From NCBI GenBank assembly GCA_015657535.1, contig JADHZB010001485.1, positions 1 through 64,000 of the forward strand: a stretch of 64,000 nucleotides of DNA. Direction: 5' to 3'. The position numbers and the translations under genes are program-made. The DNA comes from Nephromyces sp. MM_2019. Lineage: Eukaryota; Apicomplexa; Aconoidasida; Nephromycida. The notes below the pieces were generated by a model. The model had not been told where the DNA came from. It searched no databases and was given only the letters and a program-made list of their open reading frames with translations. Shown piece after piece: positions 39,286 through 52,900 of the stretch (position 1 is the first letter of the stretch; every line of letters begins with the position of its first letter).

Positions 39286-42200
39286 TCAGATTTTCAAGCC
39301 TTCCAGCAAGACAAAGGATTGGCTTAGCCCCTCACAAGAAGGACTTGCGGTGTAATTGTGAAACAGTCGACTACTTTCGACACTCTTTCTAGTTTTAAAT
39401 AATGGCAAATTATAACACACACCAGTCCTTGAAACATCATCAGCATAAATGGGATGTGCCTTCATTTTGCAAGGATCTGAATTGCATGGATAAAAGCCCA
39501 AAGGCGTAACCGTGGCATTCGTTGCAGCTGCTGAATTTCCTGGTAGATTGTATTTGAAGTTCACTGCAGCCGATAGACATACAGAATTTAGTCCAATGAG
39601 ACGCCCCTCCTTATATTGAAATTTTTGTTGAGGGTTTCTCCGATCACAGCGCTCAAAGTAAGCCATCTGGAATTGCTTCGGGCCATGGCGTGGGTGTACA
39701 CATAAGCACATCTTAAGTCCTGTACACAGCGCATGGCATTGTTATATGTGCGAGGACACCAAAGTTAAACCAAAACTGGTGGGCATGATGTTAAGATGTC
39801 CACAATGAAGTACCAGCAGTTTCTGCAAGCGCCTTGAAAGCAATAAAATTTATTTATGATGAAGCAACAATTTCGGACGTGCCATATGCTGCAAAGTCTG
39901 CTAATAACGTAAGAAAAAATTAGCACTCTCAGCCCCATGCAGCAAGGAAAGTTAACTAGCAGTGCTAGGTGAGAGCTAATGGTGTTAGGTTTCTTCCGCG
40001 AAGAAATATAAGGGTAACTATTTTCGTACATAAGAAGAGAATTGCGTTATCCAAATACTTCATGGGGCGTATGCCAAAAAAACGCACTCAAGCGTCTGCG
40101 TTTAATTATAAAAGCAGCTTAAACAATGCTCTGAGAAGCAAAATAGCAAAATTGGTACCCGTGTGAAGTTTAGCACTGGCGCAACTCATGATTTCATCAC
40201 AAGCAGTAATGGAACACGGCGTCATTTCAATGCTTTAAGGAAAACTTTTTGGAAAAAACAAAATTTCCACATATATTTATTGTTCGGATGAAAAAAACAA
40301 TACCACAGGCCACCCGTTCATAACCATTTCAGTGGGTAAAAAACTTGCTTTATTACAAATATATAGGTTTCCGACACCTTATTCAATTTGGGCTAAATTT
40401 ACTTTAAATTACTTCTAAGATGACTTGACTTCAAGAAATGCGGGTCCAACAGGATTAATAGCTTTACCTCAATCTTTCATTATTACAGAAAAATATTTTA
40501 TGCTTACTTCATATTTTTCATGAGTTTTAAATAAGAAGTTGGCAGCAAAGGATTGCAATATGTACGATCAGAAAAAATACATGGTAGATAAAAATTATTT
40601 CAGTGAATTTACTGTCTTTGATCATATATACAATGGCACTAATTCTATAGTTGAATGCAAAGTGAAGGTCGCGACTCTAACTCTATGGTGGTGAAATGTG
40701 ATGCTAGAAATCAAAGTTTACACTCAACGCTATACTTCGTGATTGCCCTATTATTGTTCAATATTATCTAATTTTTCTATCATACGTATTGCAGGCTACC
40801 TATAGCGTTGATTGTATCTCACTATTTCTAGGCAAAGCCTGAGTGTACTGTTACCCTTGCAATTTTGTGATACATGGAATCATAACTATTTTTGCGTGCT
40901 GGAAAAAACATGTTGCTAATTTTTAGGATGCCATTGATTCGAAATATTCAAAAGTCTAGCTAGAGACATTTTTTTAGAACACTGTTTTCCCTTCTTCGGA
41001 TTTTTTGTATAATGGAAAAACATGAAAACATGCGCAGAAGCTCTCAACGGCTTACCCTTGCTGTATAACATCTTCTTTCGTGCTAGCCAAATGAAGTGCT
41101 GCAAAGCATTGCTTTCCTGGCAAGCTACCCCATGAATTATGAATCCTCTAGATGCAGAGTTTTGCTTAACTTGAGCACAGGTGTCACTTTCTTTGTGCTT
41201 TATTATGAAGCTATCAAACTCCAATAGTCCTTGACTCAAAAATACTTCCTTGAAAAATTCGATGAACCTGCGGCATATGATTCAAGGCTGTATGTAACTG
41301 TATATATCTATTAGTTCTTCGCAATAATTGAATGCAGCTGTTTCCTGCATGCACAGAGTGATCAGTCATACCTATTCATGTAAAGGAATACTTTTAGCCT
41401 AGGGTTAAAAAAGCCATATGCGATACTTTGTTGGATAACGCATAAACAAGGCTCGGCAATAGACAAATTGGAGAATACTTAATTGATTTGTGATGCCACC
41501 TACCCAGGAAAGGTCTTACCGTAGCCCAAATATGATGGACGAAAGTATGATTGGATCACATATGATTACTGGGAACTGCAGGAGAAGGCATCCCATTGTT
41601 CTTTTTTATATATGTTTCTCCAATACGCTTCTGTGACTCTTGGCTGCATGTTTGCTTTAATCTTACAAGGATATCGCTAATTGTTTAGCAAGTTTTTAAT
41701 TGTCTATTTCCCTTACTTCCGCAATGTTTTATACCGGAACTCTACTCCCGCCGTAGCCGATTGATGTAGCATGGTCATTTTATCACGTTTTATGACTGCC
41801 AGAGTTATAGTTATTTCCTAATAGAGCGAACAATGGTATCCTGGATCCTTAACTACTTTATACGGGGCTTTTCATGTGTTTCGTAAAAACTTGTTGCCAC
41901 TTTTTTTGCTGCGGTGCCATTAAGAAAACCATGAACTCTTTATATGCAGCACTTTAGCAAGCATTTTATGTATGTGGCGGCATGCTAACAGATGAATCGT
42001 ACCATAGGAAGTCCGTGCAGCCTAATTCTTCCTTGAATTGCTCAGAGGTACTTTTGTGACGCCATTCTTCCCCCTTTAAAATTTCGCGTCTAGCCTTATA
42101 TTTTGCTAGTGGGACTGCATCATAGAAGCGCTGCTTGTAGCCACCTAGCCAAGTCTCAGCTACTTTTATTTTATTGTTAAGTAACGCCTCCTGAGAGACC

Positions 42201-45200
42201 GGGTAGTGGAAGCTCTCCTTGAAGACATGGCCTACCAGAGACTTCCTGGCAGTTACTATCTCACCTCCGCAAAGCCAGATTCTCAGCGACTAAAAAGAAT
42301 ACAGGATGGGTACCAAAAATGTTAGGTTAACAAATTTTTATACGCAAGAAAATTTTATTACTGGGGTCCAATAATGATGCAGAGTAAAAAAAGTGTTTCG
42401 AGTACTGTGGCTGCTGCTTCTGTGTCAAACATGAGACGGTGCAACAACGTAAATTTCCACAGTAGTAACCACTGCATTAGTCTCCATGGGCACCCGTACC
42501 ATGCTAGCTTGCTCATACATTAAATGCTCTTCCTAGTAAGAAGTTTCGCTGAAAATTTTGCCAGCTAATCCAGCAATAATAGATTGCGTCCTTGTGCGTA
42601 GCCCTCTGTTCGTTATTAACAAGAAAGCAGAGTGGTTTGTAGCGTGCGCCAATGGATATCAACCAGAATGCAGTGAAATCTAAAAGCATTCTAAGTTACA
42701 AAGCCAGGATACCGGAATTTTCTTCATTTGTGTGTAGCTCACTTCGGATTCAGATTTGATGTGAGCGCTCAAATTATTTAGTTTTACCCCATCTTAGCTA
42801 ATAAGTACCAGGCAGCAGAAATAAGTTTTAGAGGGGAGAATATGGCAGGTTTCATTTATCTGAAGGCTTTAACAAAGCTCAATGGCATCATTGGAAGTGA
42901 AAGTGCACACTACAATAAAAAAAGGTGTTACGAGAGTTCCGCTACAAAGCTGCATTCCACCATGCGTGATTTATTAGTATCATGGGCACGGATCACAGGT
43001 TCAAAAATGGGTGGTAAAGTGTTCGTGTGCACCAATAATAAAAAGGGGAAATTGAAAATCCAAAATATTAATACAGGTAGTTTGCTAATTATATCAGTTT
43101 ATCTCTTTTATTCTATTCAGTAGATTGAAATTAAAGTGAAAAATAGGCACAGGTTCCGAAATTGCACGCGGCAAATATAAATAGCTTAGCAAGTGAGTGC
43201 GAACGCAACTAGGGCATTGGGTGTATGCAGATTCAATGAAAACTATTAAGAGCTTTTGAAGCCAGGTATTAGAGATGGGGTGAGGGGAGCTTTTGGCAAC
43301 CGCTTTCTATAGCTGGTTACTCCCCGTGAGTGTGCCACATTCTATTCAATTGAAAAGGTGGACCTTTCGACTAATGTATCCCAAGCAGGTAACATTAATA
43401 TTGCCTTATAGTCACTTGGCTAGATACTATACTAATATTAACTGTTTTATAGTTTATCCATTGTGCTGTCAGGTTATTTGATTAAAAAATTGTGCGACAT
43501 AGTTCAGTTTTCATCGCTTAATCACACTGTACTCTGTTTTCTTCTGTCACTACATGCACTCGTACAATGGAGCATTCACAAAACCTGCTCAATATTCTCT
43601 GCTCCCCATCCTTCCATTTTCGAATCAAGTTTCTCTAGCAGCAGCCAAAAATATCTGCTTATCGCGAAGACTCCTCCGGGCATCACTGGTATGACTGGAG
43701 TCCCATCGTCATACCAAAAACTTCTCAAAGACCAGTCAAACATCATTTTGTTGCCAAAACCACCGATAGTAGCATGCTGTGGAGCCCATGTATCGTCTAA
43801 GACGTATATAGAGGGTACTGCCACCCTTTTCTTATTCGAACTGACTTGCTCTATTAGGGGCAGCAGCCAACCTGGTCTGACACTCATGTGAGCATCCATG
43901 AATACAAGGATACTGCCAGCTGCATTTTGCCCTCCTCTGACTCTGCTGCTGCATATTCCTATGAGGAAGAGAAGTACCCCAGCGCATGTCACTCCGCCAT
44001 GGAGTGAAGTAAGATCGTTTTACATTCATATGAATAACGAGGAGATAATGGAATATTATATATATGGCTAGTTACACAAATATTTCGAACCATGGACCTG
44101 TTTGGTACTATCGGTGCTATAATTGACATGCTTTATAATTATAGTCTTTAATAAAATGTACATCAGCATTTTTTTTGCAAATTTGGCTTTTCCACGAGTT
44201 GGAATACCAAACTAAATTGCAGAAGTGTCACAGTGCTCAGCAATCAAGGAAGTTTTAATAGCATTGCGCAAACCCAAATCATCAGCTTAATTGTGAAGTG
44301 ATAACCGTATTACGAAGGAAAATCCTAAAGGATGCTAGCCCGCTGGCAAAATCGAGAGCAGACTTAATGGTTGTATATATCATCTAGCCTCTATTCACAA
44401 GAAAGGTGTGTGTCTAAGGAATACTAGCAAATAGCCTAAAAGTAAACCGTATGCTTTTTGCATACGAACTACACCAAAGGATTACATTCCCAATCCAGTG
44501 GCCTCGAGTCTTTCACGCTGTGGGTGTGCCTAGTCTAGCCGAAATGCAAGGAAGCGCACTTTTAAGTTGTAAAGTATATATGATGGCAAGTAGCAGCAAG
44601 GTTACTTCGTTATAGCAGGAACTTTCAAGCGACTAGTAGATATTCTTCTGCCTTCGTGTCACAGGTGCTACTGCCATGTTTTGCTCTGATACGATTTTGC
44701 GACACTACGTGATCAACTCCAGGATAACAAGAAAAACAATTATTTTACCTTTCCTTATTTTATTTCTATAGCTGCGGATTCCAATTTGCCTCGAGGTCAC
44801 ATAAGAATAATCGATGCTGAGAGGTGGATGACTGCCATCATCAACTACTATAATTTCTAGCAGCTGTCTTGAATCAGTTGAATCCACAATCGAACTTAGT
44901 GTCTTCATTATATACTGGTGCTCATTGTGGGCAATTATAACTATGGAAACTAAGTCGCTGGTGGTCACTTGCTCCTTAGTATACATAAAGAAAGTTTCAC
45001 GCTCTTTCACTTCATGAATGGCCAAATTTTCTGTAACATCGTAGTCATCAATAAAACTTGTTTCCAGGGGTAAATTTCCTAATGTATACGTTGTATGTCT
45101 GAGTTCCATGCGCTCAAGGAGAGCTATAATAACGCACACATCACACCTATTGAGGAACAGAGGTGTTAGTTTATAGAGGAGTTAATACGCTGCTATATTC

Positions 45201-46962
45201 ACGTTCTAATGTAAAACCCGAATAAGGCACTTTTTGCAGACATGAATTTTCTTCTCGGCATTGTCAAAAAATTTTACGTTTAGGTGTATGGTTACACATG
45301 CATGTCGGTAAAACTGAGAGTAAGACAATGAAATATGGCAAAAATTTGAAAAGAATAATTTTGAGCTGATAAAGATAAAAAATTGTGCTGCTCCTTCCCT
45401 AACCAATCATTTTAGCTGGCTCAACTTACCATAGTGATGCTAACTTTTTCCCGAACAACATTTTACTTATTTGAAGGCTTCATTCTCATCGAGATATATG
45501 ATTAGCAGGCAGCGAAGGATGCCCCACTTACGGCAGCTTCACTGAGAACAACTTAAGCTAAAATGCAAGGTTTCTTCAGAGACATTTGATCTGAGCCGAG
45601 GCCCTAGCGCGTTTCCCATTTTAAAATATTTTGATTCCCTTGCTTTTGATTTTAAATTGAACTTGACAATGGACTCTTTTAGCGATAATCTGCTACCTGT
45701 GGGCTTTGATATTGAATCAATAGCTTGCTAGAAACTTCGGCAGAAGTAGCAGCATTACCAGTGCCATAATTGCAAGAAGTCGTACCTCCAGAAGTCACTA
45801 GTGTCAAATTATAGTAATCCAAAGTCACTGCAGTAATGGGCTAAATGAAAGACTGGTATAAGGAATAAGACTAAGCTGTAGGATTGACCACATAATTTAT
45901 GTGGAACTTTAGCTGACCAGAAGAGCACCAAGTTATAATGAGCATAAAAGAAGGAAGTAGCGCTTATGCGACATCAGCATCGACTGCACGAAATATCGTA
46001 TGTTCGCCGGCACAAAGCGACGTAGCGGTTTGTAATTGCCTCAAACTGAGAAAATAATGGAAGGAGTACCAAAATTTTTCACTATCGCTTCACTTAATAG
46101 TAGAGGATATGCAAGCCCAAAAAATCACGATGATAGCGTCACCCTTCAGTAGAGATGCTGACTAGAAAGTGTACGGAGTGTAACGTCAAGTATCGCTAGA
46201 ACTATTGGTTGACATTTAGATCTTCGAGGCAGATCGAACATAAAAATAAGGGAATTACCAGACACGGTAGTACAGCTGTAATTTTTTTAGCTATAAAAGC
46301 ATAGGGTTAAATTTTACCTCCTATTTTAAATTTTCAAATACACTCTCAATTGCTTATAATGAAACTAGGATATTTCAGAAGGCACAAGCAGGACCTAGGG
46401 CTTGCCATCTGATGCGTGTTGGTAAACCGCTACATGGAAACTCATTCTCCATCAAAAGAATATTGGAATTCGCTTGTTTTAGCTTAGCTAAACTGGTAAG
46501 TAAAATAGGCATTGCTGCTACCAAGGAATAACGTCATTTGCAAACCTGTAGAGTTTTTCAACGAATCGAGTATTCAATGCTCTTATTCAATACTTTGGTA
46601 AACCTGACAAAAACGATTTCTTACCTCTTGATGGCGTGTGATTCACAGACAAGATGTGTAATATATTTTAATGGTAAAAGAATATTTATCTTCACTTGAA
46701 AACTTGAAGCCCGCTCGATGGAAAAGCTGTGTCTTGTCATTCCTGGCAGCACCCAAACTTATTGAGATTTAATGAACTAAGTTATTGGGTAGCTATTTTA
46801 GCTAAAAATAGTCCGCCGATAAGCAGTAAAAAGTAGCGTACTGCAGCGGCGAGATAGAGCGTAAGATATAAATTCAGGTGAAGTCGCACTTACCCAGTAC
46901 CAAGAACTTTTTCGCCGAGGTATGCACTTGAGAAACTTAAAACAAATGTAGAAGGCAAAAGG
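39286..46962 (-). CDS. polypeptide N-acetylgalactosaminyltransferase (GT27) with C-terminal ricin-type lectin domain
   Basis: Five C-terminal exons join in phase: 44749-45146, 43585-43958, 42003-42289, 41056-41267, 39286-39719 (about 568 residues). Catalytic landmarks: VSIVIIAHNE and EIIVVDDGSHPP (nucleotide-sugar fold), VFMDAHMS (the metal-binding DxH), MPGGVFAISR, GWGAENIE, RIWLCGGE, SLVGHVFKE. The last two exons form the lectin domain (DTCAQVKQ, CDRRNPQQKF, GRLIGLNSVCLS). The enzyme starts mucin-type O-glycans on Ser/Thr in the Golgi. Upstream exons 45532-45557, 45697-45840 (YYNLTLVTSGGTTSCNYG) and 46894-46962 (STFVLSFSSAYLGEKVLG) fit by phase or order and may be the stem region, or a separate secreted protein. 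The membrane-anchor exon was not found. Introns are 0.7-1.3 kb in the catalytic part. Confidence 0.88.
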
Positions 46963-48224
46963 CTAAGTACTTATTTTTGATACTTAACGGCCTTTTATAT
47001 TAGCGTAAACAACAACCAGTGTAACTTTGATAAGAAAAGATTGCGGTATATCTATGAGAGATTCATTTCAAGTTTAATGGAGTGACTATTGTTGCATTTC
47101 TATAGTAATGCATATGTTTTTGCCTACCAATCTTGAGATAAAAAAAATTAATTTTATAAGTAGGCTTGTGCAAAAAAGCTAACTTTGCGAACTAGAAGCT
47201 AACATATTTATGTCACATTCCTGGATACCCCTGCAAAAATGACGTACGGTTCACAGGAAATGCAACTTCGTCTCATATGTAGGATGTAACTCTACTGCAG
47301 CGAATAAATGGGCTGGCAAAGAAAATAAGCAGAAAATTGTCATAGAAAAGGTGCTGCACTTCACTAAAGCAGAGTAAACGTGTGTAGCTAAGCGCAAATG
47401 TAAAAGCTATTAAAAATCAATGCTGTGGTTCGATTTTTCAGATTTTCCATTTTATGAGATCAAATTAGGAGCTAATCAGAATATAATTTTTTTTGTGTAC
47501 ATTTCATTCATTGCCTCTTATTTTTGTGGAATCTTCACAAACTAGCGCAGTATCTGTAGAGTTTTGATATCAGCGATAAAATTCGAGCCACATTCAGTGC
47601 TGAAAAGTGCCTGTTCCTTAACTTCGTGAGATTTACATGGCCTCAAGTAGTTACAATAGAAGGACCATAGATTAAGGGAACAATTCCCTTGGCAGATCAA
47701 TGTGGTTATTCGGAGTAAAGGTAGAAAAGCCTTTTTACTGGGAGAAATAAAGGCACAGCATAACTTTTCTACATGTCAAGGTGTGCAGCACACTAGTGTG
47801 GACCGCCAACTATTGTGCATGAGCGCAATAAATCTAGCGTGTGCGGCATGCTCCGTTGTATTCGTGCTACTGAGCACAATTAACCAGCCTGGCTGAGATC
47901 ACCAGGGTTAGAAGATACCTCATTCAGCCTGTAAAGAGCAACGCGCTGACTTTTCGATTTGTCGAGCCCCCATCATGTACTGTACCATCCGCTTTGGGAG
48001 CAAGAGTCCTGTAGACTAAGAGCCGCTGGTTGCAGCAAGCGCAAATGGTGATAATTGCAAGACCCACACTTCGGCAATCCTCTCGACAAAAGACGTTTCA
48101 TGATCCATTCCCGTGATATAGAGGAGTTTGCAGTTATCAGGAGGTGGAGTGTTACTGATTGTATGACATTCGTTTGCCCCTGGAGATACCTTTTTGTATC
48201 TTCATTACTGCCCTGGTCAGCAGA
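46963..48224. other. stretch without a resolved gene
   Basis: No exon chain recognised. It may hold the first exons of the GalNAc-transferase (minus) and the promoter of TIM10 (plus). Confidence 0.4.
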
Positions 48225-49071
48225 ATGTCTAATATGCCTGATGGAATCGACCCTGTCCAAGTTGCCGTTGTAGAGCTTCTTGGCATGGCAGACATGTACA
48301 AGCGGTGAGGATAATCATGTATCTCTTCTCTCAAAAGAAGATGAAAACTTTCGTGTGGTTTAAAAGGATGAAGCTTTTATTTTAAACCTTACGTTGCCTG
48401 AAATTGTTAGCTTTCTTAAATTGACGCGCTTCTCTAGTATTGGCTTTTGCGGTACAGTAGTATTGCTGCGCGTATGGATACCCGCGCGTTTTTGCATGTT
48501 GTGAGGCGCTCGAATATCAAGCTTCTTTATCCTGGTATATAGCATGAAGATGTGATGTCGACTGCGTTATGCGTCTTTCTTGAAGCAGGCTTTTGATTTG
48601 AATGGATGTACGCCAGCGTTAGCAAGGGCTTGCTTAAAGTGTCCGTTGCAGATAAGTGATATTATTGTTTTTTTATTGTCGTTTTTTCACGGCTGTACTG
48701 GTCGTGTGTATTGTAGGTAACCCTTGTATAGTCTATTGTAGTCTTTGCCATATAAATGCGTAGTTTGCCTAATATTTACCACGTTACCATACTTTTTTAG
48801 GATGCAGGACAATTGCTGGACGAAATGCATACCAAATACACGTGATAAGGAACTTAGTGCCGGCGAAAACAGCTGCATCGATAGATGCGTGAACAAGGTA
48901 GTATATCATATTTTTTATATTGCAATCATAGCCTGCATGTTCATATTCAAACGACATTGCTTGCATGGCACAATCACACCTGATAATGCTTTCGTGCAGT
49001 ACTCTGATGTTCATGCTTTGGTCGGGAAACAGTTACAGGATGTAATGCAAGGAAGTGGAGCATTATCGTAA
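48225..49071 (+). CDS. TIM10: mitochondrial intermembrane-space chaperone Tim10
   Basis: Three exons: 48225-48304, 48801-48897, 49000-49071 (stop included), 82 residues, all joins in phase (CG|G, then phase 0). The product has the small-Tim twin CX3C motif, CWTKC and CIDRC, separated by 15 residues. The flanks match Tim10 better than Tim8, 9 or 13: MADMYKRMQDNCW before, and CVNKYSDVHALVGKQLQ after. Tim10 forms a hexamer with Tim9 that escorts hydrophobic carriers through the intermembrane space to TIM22; the four cysteines form two disulfides through the Mia40/Erv1 relay. Convergent with the transporter gene: only 209 bp separate the two stop codons. Confidence 0.93.
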
Positions 49072-49280
49072 GGTGAGGTTACCGTGGTATATATCAGAAA
49101 TGATGAAAAATATATCTTATGTTGGTTTTGTTTGCTTTTGCTAATACTAAATGAAACCAACAAGTAGATTTCAAATGAATTTTTCCATATGTAGTTTACA
49201 AGCAGATTTGTGACAGCTTCCACCTTGCACTTTGTATATGACTTGTTTCTTTACATGCGCTACTGCACCATTTTCCTGTC

Positions 49281-51843
49281 TTATTTTGCCTCGGCTGAAG
49301 TATGCGGTGTGCTGAATAATAAAAGACCCAGAGGAGAAATCATGCTGATGGCGCTGTAACATTCAATTATCTCAATCTAGTATGTTTATTTGACACACTT
49401 TAGATGTAATTAACCTGACTATCAACCATATATTTCGGCTTCCTCCGCAATGAATTTTTTCTGGGCATATCATTTTTAGCAAAGCTCCTGATATGGTGCC
49501 TGCACAGCAGCAGATTCTTTTATGAAAATGCTTGTCTTTTTTTCGCTGGTCACCAGATAAAATTTTTGAAGCCATCTTTGGAATTGAAGCCAATCCTAAA
49601 GCTGTGCCCTCTCTGAAATCTTAACGATAGGAGATGTAGAGCATCTTGATTATTTTTTAATCGGAACTAACCTTCCTGTCTCAGCAATCTTTGATAATGC
49701 AGTGTTTACTTATAATTAGCAATGTTCGGTACATTTGAAGGGTCGCTAGATCTTGGGCTTACCGATAATGACCATTCTAGAGTTCTAGGAGGAGCAATAA
49801 ATCATTTAACATTTGCTTGCCTCCCTGCTACTTTCCTTTTTACCTTGGGGCCCACAGTGCTTCCCCAATAGAGAAAATCAGAATTCCAATTGCTGTAGTG
49901 GTTGTTGAGGACCAGGTACCAAGGATAAGAGTTCCAATTGTCTGAAATGAATGTGCATGCATCTATATCTCACGTCACACATGCTCTTACGGCTGGATCT
50001 ATAACTAACCGACACTAGTGAACCCTAAAATTCTCATATTTAAAGCGTTTTTACGATTTTGGGTAATTTAACTCTACGGTGACTAACTAGCTGCAGCTGC
50101 TGGAACAAACTGAGGTTCATCCGTCGCTGTATCATCGTAACGATTGGCATCACAACGATTATTGTCCTAAATTAGTTTCTGAGATAAGTAATAGCTATTG
50201 TATGTTTCCGCTTATACTCACATTGGGTTGATCAATAAAATGAGCTCGTATGGTCCGTTTAACTTGTTATCCCCTGTGCAGCTACCATGATTATTTGCTT
50301 GACTATTATATAAGTATGTTTCTTTGACTTTGGAAAATCTCGGGAATTATTGTTACGAAGTATCGCGATATGCTTCCTGTGCCGATCTCAATTAGCATTG
50401 CAAATTTCAAATATTCCTGCACTGCTGGATAGCGTGCTGTCTCTTTGACTCCTTGCTGTATGCGCGGCATCTATACGTCGGCAAATATGAGCGTAGCTTT
50501 TGTGTATAACACTACCCAGAGCTGGGAGAAACACAATTTTGCTTCTGTTATGTCAGTTGGGTTGTCAGGTACGTCTCTGAGGCTAAGCAGCAAAGGTATT
50601 TCTGTGAATAGTGCTATGGACCCTATAGCGAGGCCAACCCTGCGCAGTTGATAGCAACCAATGTGTACCATCGTATGATACTGCTCATGCCGGGTTGTTT
50701 GCTGTAAGCTTAGTTGTGTGAAGGAAGTACCTATAGTACGCGTACTGTGGAAACGTAAAACGTCCAGTTGCAATGGACAAGGCGGCAACCAATGCTGCTG
50801 CGTTGACTAGGATATATATTTCGTTTATTGCCCAAGGCCTGTCGGTTGCTCCTTTGTGTTTGCTGACACCTGCGGGTAATCAATGCGAAGTGTTTACTTT
50901 GGTGATACGCTTCCAGCGTTGAATACACAAATTTTTTCACCAAGTCTTGTCCCATTGATATTTAGCGAAGATCCTAGTGAGATAGCGGCCACAGCAACCA
51001 ACAATGCGGACTGTGAGTTTCGGCTTGTGGACAAAAGCAGGTATGATACTCCAGTTATGAGAGCTCCTGTTTTTGTTCGCCAATTTTTATTCGACAGCTC
51101 TATTTCTTGAGGATGAAGCTAGTGTACGAAAAAACCTGCTATGAGTCCCTTTTTGACTCCGATAGCATCTATCAGCATCCCCGTCGGAATACTACAGGTT
51201 GCATTTAGTTTTGAAAGTGATTTCTCAGCTTAGGTGGCTATTTTCCCAGTCTGCTGCTTCGCTAATACTTTACCCAATTAACAAGATGCTCATGCTGTAT
51301 ACTCTGCAAAAGAAGAAATTTTAACTACGGTGACATATCACCGAGTGTACCATGACGCACCCGTAGAAGAATCCTGTAGTGTAAATATCCCATATCCCAT
51401 GACAGGGTTTTCAGAGTATCATTTTTTCTCCGTAGTGCAGTATCAACTAATTAGCTTTGGTCACCCACCTGCTTGCAAGTTCTCTAGACCTGTTAAGAAA
51501 CCAAAAGCACAAGTTTACATTGGTGCTAGGAGAAAGACGATAAGTACCTTACCAAGTTCCTCTATCAAAATAATTATGAATGTGTAGTCCAACATGAAAT
51601 TCGCCAAAGAGCTCAGATAAGTGCATGATAGAAAGACAAATACGTCCAGCTCATCGTATATGTCAGCATCCTTCCCTGAATTATACACAGTCTAAAAAAA
51701 TTGCCTCGGGGTAAACCCAAGGTAAGTTTTCTATTCAAGGTGAACAGTATTAGATGATATTCACCTTCATTTTTTATATTCCGTATTCTTGTGCGCCACG
51801 CAGAGGACTTTATTGCTATGCTGCTATCCTGACTTAGGTGCAT
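49281..51843 (-). CDS. POT-like major-facilitator transporter, 18 exons
   Basis: Exons: 51765-51843, 51553-51675, 51469-51489, 51335-51373, 51136-51228, 50941-51105, 50731-50869, 50669-50701, 50516-50639, 50329-50455, 50222-50273, 50088-50166, 49844-49941, 49763-49784, 49672-49688, 49554-49612, 49415-49499, 49281-49353. They sum to 1428 nt (475 residues plus stop) with every phase matching. Family marks: PTGMLIDAIGVKKG (motif A), GSSLNINGTRLG, NEIYILVNAAALVAAL, INPMTIIVVMPIV, SIGEALWAP followed by RTLEWSLS, and EGTALGLASIPKMASK. Together these resemble proton-coupled oligopeptide (POT/PTR) transporters. Hydrophobic segments suggest 10-12 membrane helices. Substrate unknown. Two exons are only 21 and 17 nt, and introns range from 29 to 146 nt. 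The donor after 50329 (GTCAAAG) is weak, so that border may shift. Confidence 0.85.
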
Positions 51844-52900
51844 AGTCAAGAAGTTTTACTTTGGTTATTTTTGTAGTGAAGCGGCTTTCGCAGTATTGTG
51901 AGCCAGTCGAATTATCCTGGCGGTATGTACATGCTAGTCACTTTAAGTCTGGTAATTACCTGCGCGCATCTGTGCTTTAATACACTGGCTACTCGAGGAC
52001 ACATTACTATGTTTTCACAACAAGCATGGGAATATTAGCTTCTGAGGAAAATGTTGTGAGCTGAGGTACTACTTAGTTGCCTAAATTCTGCGGAAGCTAC
52101 ACATGCCGAGAGAGTGTCTCGGTATATGCTAATGAGAATTGTGGTGTATTTGGACTAAGAGATTCAAGCTATAATTATTGCAAATCCAATCTTTACGGCC
52201 TAATGTCTCGCTCTACTTTATATGGAAGTGCGTGTGTAGGCCTTATAGGAACATCGATGATAGCATAATATTTTATATAGTTGGCGCTAGTTTGCTTTCT
52301 CGTATATTGCATCATAGAGGTCCAATCCTTAGTCTTTTTGAATAATTTTGGAACCACGGTGGCCACCCAAAAAGTGACGTAAGTGTAAGGTAGAGGTGTA
52401 ACCGGAAGGACAGCATACGTTTTTTTGACTATTGTTCAACTTCCATATGTACGAGATTGCACTTTATAGTTGTTGGGTAAGAGTGCGGACTAGGAATCTT
52501 TGGCAGTTGTTTGTACTCATCCTAAAATTGAGCGGCGGCTAGAAATATCTGTGTTGTGCTTAGCTCTTTTGTCGCTACGGTCTTTGACACCCTCAACGAA
52601 CCTTTGCCGTTTATTATACTTGGGTTATCCTGTCACACCTGATTATGCCGTGACTTGGCTTAGACGTACTGCGTATCATTGCCGGAGGCTGCGCGGTCCA
52701 GTAGGCCGCCATGTCCCACAACGCATACGTTGTCTCCGCCTTACGTAAAGGGCTAGCATCTAGGTATCATTAGGCAGTTTGAGGCGCCATAGCCTCGCCA
52801 CCGTCTTGTCTTGCTTGGACGCTTAGACTCGATGGCACCGCATCATGCTTCATAAGTTATGCAAAGCTCAAGAAAGATTATTACGGTTCAGAATGTACAC
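51844..52900. other. upstream flank of the transporter, no resolved gene
   Basis: No convincing exon chain. Short open frames exist on both strands (for example plus 52077-52268) but lack supporting borders or family motifs. Confidence 0.4.

Noticed and set aside
47973..48260. Minus-strand open frame of 95 codons
   Set aside because: It overlaps the first TIM10 exon in antisense and has no motif.
50083..50166. Alternative last transporter exon ending in a Ser/Ala-rich tail
   Set aside because: That frame does not match the phase of the preceding exon; the chosen frame gives a membrane helix and leads on to the SIGEALWAP exon.
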